From Pyrinomonadaceae bacterium (GTDB lineage Bacteria; Acidobacteriota; Blastocatellia; Pyrinomonadales; Pyrinomonadaceae): DNA of 64,000 nucleotides. A program made the position numbers and the translations under genes. This document shows positions 10,614 to 18,980 of this stretch, piece after piece (within the stretch, counting starts at the first letter, position 1; each line of letters starts with the position of its first letter). The stretch is taken from positions 35,001-99,000 of the forward strand of contig JANQRU010000003.1 of NCBI GenBank assembly GCA_028284415.1, written 5' to 3'. The notes under the pieces are model-generated. The model worked only from the letters and a program-made list of their open reading frames with translations. It did not search any database and had not been told where the DNA came from.

Positions 10614-11595
10614 ACCAACCCTTTCTCCAAAAATAAACCAATAGACCTCCAAATATCACTACCATCAAACCAAGTGTTATGTAATAACCATATTGTGAGT
10701 GTAAAAGCGGCATATTTTCAAAATTCATTCCGTAAATTCCAGATAATAGTGTCATCGGTAACATTGTTGCAGAAAAAATTGCCAAAACTTTCATTACCTC
10801 ATTTGTTTTATTCGCTGTCACACTAAAATGTATTTCAAATAAACCGCTTATAAGGTCTCTGTAACTTTCCGCCATGTCTGAGATTCTTAAAAGATGGTCG
10901 TACACATCTCTGTAAAACGGCAACACATTTTCCGGGATTTGCGGAAATTCACCGTGTGAAATTCGATAAAAAACTTCGAGTTGACGGGTAGAAATTCTCT
11001 TCAAACGGGCAACACTTCGTCTGACATCCATTATTTCTTCTAAAATTATATTTTCACCAGTATCCATTTCGTAAACTCGATCTTCGAGTTCATTTATAGC
11101 CCGATCAAAGTCATCAACAATCGGCATGTAAAAATCTACTAGACGATCTAAAATTTGATGTAACAGATAAGCCGCACCACGTTGAAAAATTCTGGGGTTA
11201 GTTCTGATTTGTTTTTTTACAGAATCAATACTTCTAAATTCTTCATTCCGATTCGTTACAACAAAGTTATGACCTAAATATCCGTCTAATTCTTTGGTGA
11301 TAAAGTTTGAGGTTTTAGCTTTAGACTTGATGCCATGAACGATAAAAAATAAATATTCTGGAAACTCTTCTACTTTTGGTTGATTTCTAGCTTCACGACA
11401 ATCTTCAATTGTTAAATGATGAAACTTGAAAATATTTTGGTAGATATGTTCAGCCTCTTTCAAATCTTCTTTGCTTCTTACATCTAAATCTACCCAAACA
11501 ATCACTTTTTTATCTTTCAGAAGTTCGGTTAATTCATCTGTAGAAACATTTTCACGGACGGCTTTTTCCCCTTCTTTGTATGCAAAAATTTCCAT
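10606..11595 (-). CDS. corA: CorA-family magnesium/cobalt transporter
   Basis: 329 residues, the usual length. A cytoplasmic alpha/beta funnel is followed by a long coiled helix and two C-terminal transmembrane segments (about 270-290 and 300-322). The pore signature GMN lies between them in GIYGMNFENMP, and the C-terminus is basic (YFWRKGWFS). CorA forms pentamers for Mg2+ uptake. It is a single gene that converges on the DUF1835 gene and is divergent from serA. Confidence 0.93.
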   Translation of the reverse strand: MEIFAYKEGEKAVRENVSTDELTELLKDKKVIVWVDLDVRSKEDLKEAEHIYQNIFKFHHLTIEDCREARNQPKVEEFPEYLFFIVHGIKSKAKTSNFITKELDGYLGHNFVVTNRNEEFRSIDSVKKQIRTNPRIFQRGAAYLLHQILDRLVDFYMPIVDDFDRAINELEDRVYEMDTGENIILEEIMDVRRSVARLKRISTRQLEVFYRISHGEFPQIPENVLPFYRDVYDHLLRISDMAESYRDLISGLFEIHFSVTANKTNEVMKVLAIFSATMLPMTLLSGIYGMNFENMPLLHSQYGYYITLGLMVVIFGGLLVYFWRKGWFS

Positions 11596-11699
11596 AGGTT
11601 TTTATTTTTTCGCTACTTTATACAAAAACTTTGCAATGCTAACATTACACACGAAAATCAATAACAATTTACTACTATAAATCAGCTATTTACAAATAT

Positions 11700-13286
11700 A
11701 TGAGCCAACTAAAAGTTTTTACTGCCGATGAAGTTAACGAAGAAAAACTCTCACCTCTTCGAGATGCTGGAATTAATGTTGTCAAAGAAACTAAATTATC
11801 AACAGATGAATTAATCGAAAAATTACGTGATGCAGATGGCGTAATCGTCAGAAGTGCAACGAAAATTACAGCGGAAATAATGGATAAAGCTGATAAACTT
11901 CGCGTGATCGGTAGGGCTGGAGTAGGGGTTGATAACATTGATGTGAAAGCGGCAACAGTCCGCGGAATAGTAGTAATGAATGCACCAGACGGAAATACTA
12001 TTACAACTGCTGAGCATACATTCGCAATTTTAGTTTCTATGGCTAGAAATGTTCCGCAAGCACACTCAAAACTACAATCCGGAGTTTGGGACAAAAAAAG
12101 TTTTGTAGGAGTTGAATTGTATGGAAAGACTCTTGGAATTATTGGATTAGGACGAATCGGACAACATGTTGCCAAGATTGCTCAAGGGTTTGGGATGAAT
12201 ATTCATGCTTATGATCCATTTGTTTCTCAAGAACAGGCGAACGAATTTGGCATTGAGATTGGAAATTTAGATGATGTTTTATCCAAAGCGGATTTTATAA
12301 CAATACACACACCTGTGACAGACGAAACTCGCGGAATCATTAACAAAGAAGCTTTTTCTAAAATGAAAAAAGGAGTTCGCATAGTAAATTGTGCAAGAGG
12401 CGGATTAATTGATGAGAAGGCATTATTGGAAGCAATTGACAGTAAGATAGTCGAAGGTGCAGCTTTAGATGTTTATTCCACTGAACCACTTGCCGATAAC
12501 TCACCACTTCTAAATAATCCCAAAATTATTACTACTCCACATTTAGGTGCATCAACTAAAGAAGCTCAGGAAGGCGTTGCGTTTACAGTTGCTGAACAAA
12601 TGCGGGATTATTTAATTTCAGGTGAGCTGAGAAATGCGGTTAATGCCCCGAGCCTTGCTGCAAAAGAATTAGAAGTTTTAGAACCATATATAGATTTGGC
12701 AAGACGATTAGGACGTTTCCAGACACAAATAATAAAAGAAGAACCCTTAAAAGAAGTTCATATAGAATTCTCAGGCGAATTAGCTGAAAAGGATGCTTCA
12801 CCAGTTACCCGAGCGTTTATTTCCGGTTTGCTGGAAAATGTTTCTGCGAGGGTAAACGTTGTAAATGCTTTACACATAGCGGAAGAACGCGGAATAAATA
12901 TAACCACGAGTTACAAAACAGAAAAAACACAAAACGCAGATATTCGCACAAAGATTTCAACTCAAAGTGCAGAACAGACAGCTTGCGGAAAAGTATTTTC
13001 GGATGGGCAGGGACGCATAACTCAGATAGGAGATTTTTCAATTGAGGCTGTTCCTAAAGGTTATATGTTATTTACTAAAAACGAAGATGTACCTGGCGTT
13101 ATCGGGAAAATTGGAACATTGTTGGGAGATAACAATATAAACATCTCACGCTTCTACTTAGGCAGAAACGAAAAAGGTGGTGAGGCTTTAGCTGTTATTG
13201 AAATTGACACGCAAATAGAAGACAGTGTCTTAGAGGGTTTGAGAAATATCGAACCAGTATTAACTGTCAAGCAAGTAAAACTTTAG
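11700..13286 (+). CDS. serA: D-3-phosphoglycerate dehydrogenase
   Basis: 528 residues, the long type I SerA. It oxidises 3-phosphoglycerate with NAD+ in the first step of serine synthesis. Visible features are the Rossmann motif GIIGLGRIGQHVAKIA near residues 145-160, the catalytic segment VNCARGGLIDEKAL, His in TPHLGAST, an intervening allosteric domain (about 320-450) and a C-terminal ACT domain (about 455-528, beginning near DVPGVIGKIGTLLGDNNINI). It starts at ATG 11700 with no recognisable Shine-Dalgarno. Its end overlaps the convergent DoxX gene by four bases. Confidence 0.96.
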   Translation: MSQLKVFTADEVNEEKLSPLRDAGINVVKETKLSTDELIEKLRDADGVIVRSATKITAEIMDKADKLRVIGRAGVGVDNIDVKAATVRGIVVMNAPDGNTITTAEHTFAILVSMARNVPQAHSKLQSGVWDKKSFVGVELYGKTLGIIGLGRIGQHVAKIAQGFGMNIHAYDPFVSQEQANEFGIEIGNLDDVLSKADFITIHTPVTDETRGIINKEAFSKMKKGVRIVNCARGGLIDEKALLEAIDSKIVEGAALDVYSTEPLADNSPLLNNPKIITTPHLGASTKEAQEGVAFTVAEQMRDYLISGELRNAVNAPSLAAKELEVLEPYIDLARRLGRFQTQIIKEEPLKEVHIEFSGELAEKDASPVTRAFISGLLENVSARVNVVNALHIAEERGINITTSYKTEKTQNADIRTKISTQSAEQTACGKVFSDGQGRITQIGDFSIEAVPKGYMLFTKNEDVPGVIGKIGTLLGDNNINISRFYLGRNEKGGEALAVIEIDTQIEDSVLEGLRNIEPVLTVKQVKL

Positions 13287-13654
13287 TTTTGCACCAAGTC
13301 ATTTTCAGTTAATTTGTAGGTAATGTATGAGGTAAGCAAGATTATGATTGCAGGTAGTGCAAACCCAATAGCACCATCACCCGCAAAATAATGTGCTGAC
13401 CAAGCTAACACAAAGTCGTAGAAAAAACCTGCGTATGCCCATTCCTTTAATGCTTTAGAATAATCTGACCAAATTGCAATTAATCCAAGTATTTTTGCAA
13501 TCGCAAGTGGATAAATAATATAGGTTGGATATCCTAAGTGTTGAAAAGCTTTTACAATTTCAGTGTTATTAAAAAAATACATTCCAGCTGAAAACAGCAT
13601 CAATAGTGTCAAAAGACCTGTCGAAATATAATAAATTATTTTAGTAGCATTCAT
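13283..13654 (-). CDS. DoxX-like family membrane protein
   Basis: 123 residues with four transmembrane segments. MYFFNNTEIVKAFQHLGYP and YPLAIAKILGLIAIWSD are typical of the DoxX_2/DoxX-like family, whose role is poorly defined. The frame can be extended five codons to a TTG. The ATG at 13654 is preferred because AAGGTG lies seven bases upstream as a Shine-Dalgarno. The gene overlaps the end of serA by four bases on the opposite strand. Confidence 0.75.
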   Translation of the reverse strand: MNATKIIYYISTGLLTLLMLFSAGMYFFNNTEIVKAFQHLGYPTYIIYPLAIAKILGLIAIWSDYSKALKEWAYAGFFYDFVLAWSAHYFAGDGAIGFALPAIIILLTSYITYKLTENDLVQN

Positions 13655-13764
13655 TTCTTTCACCTTCAATACATTTTTGTTTTTAACAATATCATAATAA
13701 TTTTAGGCACTGGTTATTATTCCACGCTCGAAATGATATGCTAATCTTTTAATTTCAAATAGAT

Positions 13765-14676
13765 ATGAGCGAAAACAATGTTTCTTTAAAAGTTGAAAAC
13801 GTAACGAAGAGGTATGGCGATTTTACGGCTGTAGAGAATTTAAGTTTTGAGATACGTGCAGGTAGAGTTTTTGGCTTTTTAGGTCCAAATGGAGCCGGAA
13901 AAACTACGACAATACGTATGATTGTTGGGATAACGATTCCTGATGAAGGAAAGATACGTCTTTTCGGAAGTAAAATTACGCCTCAAATTCGTGATCGAAT
14001 CGGTTATTTACCAGAAGAACGCGGTCTCTATAAAAAGATGAAAGTGCAAGACCAGCTCAGGTATTTTGCTGCTTTGAAAGGAGTTTCGCAAAAAGAGGCA
14101 GATAAAAGAATTGATTTTTGGTTAGATAGAATGAAGCTTTCTGAGTGGAAGCTCAAAAAAACAACTGATCTTTCTAAGGGGATGTCGCAAAAACTACAAT
14201 TTATATCAACTATGCTTCACAACCCCGAATTATTAATTCTCGACGAGCCTTTTTCAGGTCTTGATCCAGTTAACGTAGAGTTTATGAAGGAAGTAATTGC
14301 CGAAATTAAATCACAAGACAAAACTATCATTTTTTCAACTCATTTGATGGAAACAGCTGAGAAGCTTTGCGATGACATACTTCTGATAAATAAATCTCAA
14401 AAGGTGCTTTCGGGAAGCTTGCGTGAAATCAAAGCAAGTTATGGAAAAAATGTAATTTCAGTTAGGTGTGAAGGGGGAGAAGAAGTTCTAAATGATGAAA
14501 CTTTGATTACAAATATAATTGAGCATGCCGATGAGAAAGAACTATTTCTGACTGAAGATGCTGATTCACAGGTTGTTTTAAAAAGATTAATTGGAAGCGG
14601 AGCGAAAGTTACTAAATTTGAAATGATCGAACCTAGTTTGAACGATATATTTATTGATAACGTAAAAGAAAAATAA
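13765..14676 (+). CDS. ABC transporter ATP-binding protein (NatA-like)
   Basis: 303 residues. The nucleotide-binding domain has Walker A GPNGAGKTT near residue 39, Q-loop/PEERGLYKKM, a variant signature LSKGMSQK, Walker B LLILDEPFSGLDP and the switch His in STHLMET. The C-terminal extension of about 80 residues (DUF4162-like) is typical of NatA-type exporters. It energises the permease encoded next, whose ATG overlaps its stop. Family members export Na+ or other substrates; the substrate here is not visible. Confidence 0.9.
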   Translation: MSENNVSLKVENVTKRYGDFTAVENLSFEIRAGRVFGFLGPNGAGKTTTIRMIVGITIPDEGKIRLFGSKITPQIRDRIGYLPEERGLYKKMKVQDQLRYFAALKGVSQKEADKRIDFWLDRMKLSEWKLKKTTDLSKGMSQKLQFISTMLHNPELLILDEPFSGLDPVNVEFMKEVIAEIKSQDKTIIFSTHLMETAEKLCDDILLINKSQKVLSGSLREIKASYGKNVISVRCEGGEEVLNDETLITNIIEHADEKELFLTEDADSQVVLKRLIGSGAKVTKFEMIEPSLNDIFIDNVKEK

Positions 14677-16028
14677 TGCAAAAATTTCTAGCTGTTCTAA
14701 AACGCGAATATAAAAAGGTAGTTTTTACATGGGCATTCTTGATTACAACATTTTTGATGCCTTTGATTGCTTCTGTTTTTGTTATTGTCCCAATGTTTAT
14801 CTTTTCGATTGAAGGGGATAAAACCCGCATCGCCATTGCAGATAAAGCAGGTAGTATTTCAAAAAGATTACAGGAAAACCTATCACCAAAAAGAATTTCT
14901 GAAAAAGCCCGAAAAGCTGCAAAAGAACAATTAACAGATTTAAATGCTTCACAAGAAGAGAAGATGAAGCGAAATGCGGAACAGCTAGGCGGCAATTTTG
15001 AATTTGTTCCTTACAATGCCGAAACAAAATCTATAGAACAAATCAAAAAGGAACTTAACGCTCAAATTTCAGAAAAAAAATTAGACGCATACATAATAAT
15101 TCCGAAAGACATCTCTGCTAAAGATGCAAGGTTTGAATATTACTCGCGGAAGGCTGGGGATTTTGTAATAAATTCAACCCTTCAAGATGCTTTGAATGAA
15201 GCGGTTCGTTCACAAAGACTAGCAGATGCGGATATAAGTGAAGAAAAATTAAAAGAGCTAAGTAGAAAAGTAGCTTTCGATGTTAAGCCTTTAACTGAAA
15301 CTGGTGAAATTAAAGAAGAAGGTGGTAGTTTTTGGATGGCTTTTATCGTTGCAATGTTGATTTACATTGTTTTAGCAGTTTACGGACAAGCCATAATGTC
15401 AGCGATTGTAGAAGAGAAAGAAACCAGAATCTCGGAGGTTTTATTTTCATCAGCTAAACCCTTTGAATTGATGATGGGCAAACTTGTAGGAGTTGGTTTA
15501 GCAGGTCTAACTCAATTGGCGATTTGGATAGCTTCGGTTTTAATTTTGCTTTCATTTGGATTCGTAAGTGCGATAATGAGCGGGGCAGAAATAACTCTAC
15601 CGAAAATAACTGCGTCAATGGTTATTTATTTCTTCATATTTTTCTTGTTAGGCTATTTTATTTACGCAACTATTTATGCACTTATCGGTTCAATGGTGAC
15701 AAATATGCAGGAAGGTGGACAATTTGCTTTTCCGCCGATTATGCTACTTCTAATTGGATTGTATTTTTGTTTTGCGGTTGTTCGTGATCCAAATTCGACT
15801 TTTGCTTTTTGGGTTTCAATCGCTCCGTTTTTTGCTCCGATAGTCATGCCCGTCAGAATACTTTCTGAAATCCCACCATTTTGGCAAATTGCTTTGGCAA
15901 TAATTATTAATTTAGTTGCCATTATTGGATTAACTTGGGTGGCTTCGAGAGTTTATCGAGTTGGAATGCTTATGTACGGAAAACGTGCGACCATTCCTGA
16001 AGTTTGGAAATGGATCAGACAAAGTTAA
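14676..16028 (+). CDS. ABC-2 type transporter permease (NatB-like)
   Basis: 450 residues. One N-terminal transmembrane helix (about 20-43) is followed by a large extracytoplasmic domain (about 45-215) and five to six C-terminal helices (about 220-440). AIVEEKETRISEVLFSS is the conserved cytoplasmic loop of the NatB/YhaP group. The start overlaps the ATPase stop (TAATG), so the two form one transporter. Only four bases separate its stop from the CYTH gene, which extends the operon. Confidence 0.9.
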   Translation: MQKFLAVLKREYKKVVFTWAFLITTFLMPLIASVFVIVPMFIFSIEGDKTRIAIADKAGSISKRLQENLSPKRISEKARKAAKEQLTDLNASQEEKMKRNAEQLGGNFEFVPYNAETKSIEQIKKELNAQISEKKLDAYIIIPKDISAKDARFEYYSRKAGDFVINSTLQDALNEAVRSQRLADADISEEKLKELSRKVAFDVKPLTETGEIKEEGGSFWMAFIVAMLIYIVLAVYGQAIMSAIVEEKETRISEVLFSSAKPFELMMGKLVGVGLAGLTQLAIWIASVLILLSFGFVSAIMSGAEITLPKITASMVIYFFIFFLLGYFIYATIYALIGSMVTNMQEGGQFAFPPIMLLLIGLYFCFAVVRDPNSTFAFWVSIAPFFAPIVMPVRILSEIPPFWQIALAIIINLVAIIGLTWVASRVYRVGMLMYGKRATIPEVWKWIRQS

Positions 16029-16032
16029 AAAA

Positions 16033-16572
16033 ATGTTGGAAATAGAAAAAAAATACCGTCTCAGCAAAGAGCAATATAAGCAAGTTGAGGCTGATCTGGA
16101 TGAACTTAAAGCCGAATTTGTTGGTGAAGATTTTGAAGAGAATATCTTATTCGGCAATGAGGATTTCAAACAAAAAAAGGCTGTCATAAGAATTCGTAAA
16201 ATAGATGACACAACGATTCTTACATATAAACAATTTGTTCCAAATGCGATGGGAGTAAAACAGCACATCGAATATGAAACTAAGGTCGAAAATGCTGAAC
16301 AAATGACCGAAATAGTAAAAAGTTTTGGATTATCGAAAAAAATTGTTTATGAAAAACGTCGAAAAAGCTGGAAATTCAGACAAGTCGAGATAGTTTTGGA
16401 TGAGTTGCCGTTTGGTCTTTATATGGAAATTGAAGGAGCAATTACAGCAATCGCTGAAGCTGAAATGTTTCTTGAAGCAGATGAATTTGAAGTAGAAGAA
16501 GGAACGTATCCTTATTTAACTTTCGAGTTGGGCAAAAAAATTGAAGATAGAATTGAGGCAAGATTTGAGTGA
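16033..16572 (+). CDS. CYTH-domain phosphohydrolase/cyclase-like protein
   Basis: 179 residues. The diagnostic ExExK motif is at the very start (E3-x-E5-x-K7 in MLEIEKKYRL), followed by strands with alternating charged residues (VIRIRKIDDTTILTYK, KQHIEYETKVE, KKIVYEKRRKSW) that line the triphosphate tunnel. CYTH enzymes include class IV adenylate cyclase, thiamine triphosphatase and inorganic triphosphatase, and the sequence does not separate these. The ATG at 16033 is chosen because it opens the ExExK motif; an upstream extension lies inside the permease gene. It is probably co-transcribed with the ABC exporter. Confidence 0.85.
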   Translation: MLEIEKKYRLSKEQYKQVEADLDELKAEFVGEDFEENILFGNEDFKQKKAVIRIRKIDDTTILTYKQFVPNAMGVKQHIEYETKVENAEQMTEIVKSFGLSKKIVYEKRRKSWKFRQVEIVLDELPFGLYMEIEGAITAIAEAEMFLEADEFEVEEGTYPYLTFELGKKIEDRIEARFE

Positions 16573-16650
16573 ATTTTAAAAAAATCTTGTAAGAATGCAA
16601 GAAAATCAGGTATCATCGTTAAATAAGTAGCACAAGGAGATTAAAAAAAT

Positions 16651-17175
16651 ATGACGAAACATATAGTTGGCTTAATACTTTTTACGTTTATCGTCGGAAC
16701 AAGTGCGATCATTGCCGGATTGTTTTACGAAGTTCCTAAAGCAAATTCTATTAAAGTTAAGAAGAATTATTACTACACTTACAAGAAAAAGAAAAAGAAA
16801 AAACGATGTCGTAAATACAGAAGATCAAGTGCTGAGATTGTGTCTGTAAATCTTTCACAAGCTATTTTTGACAGTAGTGCCAATCGTTTAACGGCAAAAA
16901 TAAAATACGAAGATAGCTGGGATTCAAGCGGGGTGGTTAACCTGCATTTCTTTGTAAAAGATAAGTATGGAACCCGTTTCTTGAAAACCGAACGACTGTA
17001 TGCTTCGACCGCGATGGATAAATATACGAAAATCCTTGACTGGATGGGACGACTCGATTCGCGTGAGAATTTATACGTAATTCCACAAGTTCAAAGTGAT
17101 AATTACGATATAACTGGCTATCCTAAGTTTAACCAATTCAAGGCTACACCAATTTTGCTGAAAGCAGGAAACTAA
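16651..17175 (+). CDS. Secreted or anchored protein with a poly-lysine stretch, unknown function
   Basis: 174 residues. A hydrophobic segment (about 7-26) acts as a signal peptide or anchor. It is followed by a very basic region around residues 32-56 with a run of seven lysines and TYK/RK repeats. The C-terminal two thirds look like a beta-sandwich (LTAKIKYEDSW, VNLHFFVKDKYGTRFLKTER). A good Shine-Dalgarno AAGGAGA precedes the ATG. I do not recognise a family. The basic patch could bind lipid head groups, lipopolysaccharide or nucleic acid, but this is only a guess. Confidence 0.6.
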   Translation: MTKHIVGLILFTFIVGTSAIIAGLFYEVPKANSIKVKKNYYYTYKKKKKKKRCRKYRRSSAEIVSVNLSQAIFDSSANRLTAKIKYEDSWDSSGVVNLHFFVKDKYGTRFLKTERLYASTAMDKYTKILDWMGRLDSRENLYVIPQVQSDNYDITGYPKFNQFKATPILLKAGN

Positions 17176-17201
17176 AAAAATAAATAGAAACTTTACATAT
17201 T

Positions 17202-17283
17202 AAATTTGCAAGTTTGGGTTACTGTGTTCGTTCTCCAATTTATGAGAAACGAAAACGGGTAGTTCGAATTTGCAAATTTTTTT
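17202..17283 (+). terminator. Long hairpin with T-tract: terminator or leader structure
   Basis: A perfect 10-bp inverted repeat (17202-17211 with 17270-17279) closes a 58-base region that holds a second small stem (17229-17235 with 17244-17251, one bulge). The outer stem ends in seven T residues (17277-17283). It can terminate the upstream gene or act as an attenuator for the vWA gene, whose Shine-Dalgarno AGGAGG is five bases further on. Confidence 0.4.
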
Positions 17284-17301
17284 ATACAGGAGGACGTAAA
17301 T

Positions 17302-18936
17302 ATGCAAAGTCAGATCTCATTAAAAGGATACAAGTTTCTTGTAGGTTTATTTATTTTAAGTTTAGGTTTATCAGGTTGTTTAAGCTCATCAGAGAAAACA
17401 GGGAGTCAGAACTCTAACAAAGTAGTTAGTAAACCTGTTGCACGAGATGCTAATACAACAGAAGTTTACGCAGACGCAGAAAAAAAAGAGGTTTCTGAAG
17501 AATTTGTTGTTGATGACACGAAAATCTCATCAGAGCGTTACGCAAAAATTGATGAAAATCCTTTTTTACTCACCAAAAGAGCACCACTTTCGACCTTTTC
17601 AATTGATGTTGATACCGCTTCGTATTCAAACGTCAGACGTTATATAAATAGTGGACAATTACCACCAAAAGATGCGGTTCGTATCGAAGAATTAATAAAT
17701 TATTTTGAATACGATTATCCCCAACCTATTGGTGGAGTACCATTTTCAGTAAATACTGAAGTTGCTCAAACACCTTGGAATCCAAAGCACAAAATTGTGC
17801 AAATCGGACTTCAAGGCAAAAAAGTTTCACTTGATAATGTTCCACCTTCAAACCTTGTGTTTTTACTGGATGTATCAGGGTCAATGAATGAACCGAACAA
17901 GCTTCCACTTCTAAAAAACTCACTTAGAATTTTAGTTAATCAATTAACACCTAAAGACAGAGTTGCGATTGTAGCTTATGCAGGAGCAAGCGGTTTAGTA
18001 TTGCCATCAACAAGCGTCAGCAATAAAAACGCAATATTTTCTGCTTTAAATAGACTTGAAGCAGGTGGCTCAACGAATGGTGGACAGGGAATTCAGTTAG
18101 CTTATAAGGTTGCTCAAGATAATTTTATTTTAAACGGAAATAATCGCGTGATTTTAGCAACTGACGGAGACTTTAATGTTGGACTTTCCAGTGATGAACA
18201 GCTTGTAAAACTCATTGAAAATAAGGGAAAAAGCAATATATTTTTATCAGTGTTTGGTTTTGGATCTGGAAATTTGAATGACTCAATGATGGAGAAACTT
18301 TCCAACACAGGAAACGGAAATTACGCATACATTGATTCTAATGAAGAGGCTCGAAAAGCTTTAGGTCAGCAAGTCGCGGGAACTCTTTATACAATAGCTA
18401 AAGATGTAAAAATTCAGGTTGAATTTAATCCGGCAAGAGTTGCGGGATATCGGCTTATCGGTTATGAAAATCGCATTATGGCAGATAAAGATTTTAACGA
18501 TGACAAAAAAGATGCGGGTGAGATCGGAGCAGGTATTTCAGTAACCGCACTTTACGAAATCGTTCCAGTAGGACAGAAAGTGATTAATCCGGGAGTTGAT
18601 GAATTAAAATATTCTAAAGTACAACCAACCAATACGGAATTTAATGATGAACTAATGACCGTAAAGCTACGATATAAAGAGCCGAAGCAAGACAATAGCA
18701 AACTTTTAACAATAGGGGTTCTAGACAAGAATAAGAGTGTAGAGAATGCTTCTTCAAATTTGAAATTGGCAACCGCAGTTGCTCAATTTGGATTATTGTT
18801 AAGAGATTCGAGATACAAAGCAAAATCCAACTACCAGAGCGTTATCAATTTGGCAAACTCGTCCAAAGGTAGCGACCTTAAAGGCTATCGAGGTGATTTT
18901 GTAAATCTGGTTAAAAAAGCTAAAAACTTAGGTTAG
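17302..18936 (+). CDS. von Willebrand factor A domain lipoprotein (YfbK-like)
   Basis: 544 residues. The N-terminus is a lipoprotein signal with lipobox LSGC (Cys26). The family's N-terminal domain (STFSIDVDTASYSNVRRYI) precedes a vWA domain at about 183-360. Its MIDAS motif DxSxS is intact (Asp190, Ser192, Ser194 in LLDVSGSMN), with Thr and Asp in the later loops (ATDGDFNVG). The C-terminal DUF3520-like part ends the protein. It is expected at the periplasmic face of a membrane, binding a partner through a metal ion. AGGAGG at 17288-17293 is one of the best Shine-Dalgarno sites in the window. Confidence 0.88.
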   Translation: MQSQISLKGYKFLVGLFILSLGLSGCLSSSEKTGSQNSNKVVSKPVARDANTTEVYADAEKKEVSEEFVVDDTKISSERYAKIDENPFLLTKRAPLSTFSIDVDTASYSNVRRYINSGQLPPKDAVRIEELINYFEYDYPQPIGGVPFSVNTEVAQTPWNPKHKIVQIGLQGKKVSLDNVPPSNLVFLLDVSGSMNEPNKLPLLKNSLRILVNQLTPKDRVAIVAYAGASGLVLPSTSVSNKNAIFSALNRLEAGGSTNGGQGIQLAYKVAQDNFILNGNNRVILATDGDFNVGLSSDEQLVKLIENKGKSNIFLSVFGFGSGNLNDSMMEKLSNTGNGNYAYIDSNEEARKALGQQVAGTLYTIAKDVKIQVEFNPARVAGYRLIGYENRIMADKDFNDDKKDAGEIGAGISVTALYEIVPVGQKVINPGVDELKYSKVQPTNTEFNDELMTVKLRYKEPKQDNSKLLTIGVLDKNKSVENASSNLKLATAVAQFGLLLRDSRYKAKSNYQSVINLANSSKGSDLKGYRGDFVNLVKKAKNLG

Positions 18937-18946
18937 ATTTTCAGTA

Positions 18947-18980
18947 AGAGTAGGGGCTTTCTCCCTACTCTCTTTTATTT
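18947..18980 (+). terminator. Intrinsic terminator after the vWA gene
   Basis: A 9-bp stem (18947-18955 with 18963-18971) with a 7-base loop is followed by CTTTTATTT. It lies ten bases after the vWA stop and just beyond the 3' end of the convergent kinase gene, so it may act in both directions. The minus-strand T-tract is weaker. Confidence 0.8.

Noticed and set aside
17214..17417. 67-residue frame before and inside the vWA gene
   Set aside because: It crosses the hairpin and the vWA Shine-Dalgarno and is out of frame with a well-supported gene.
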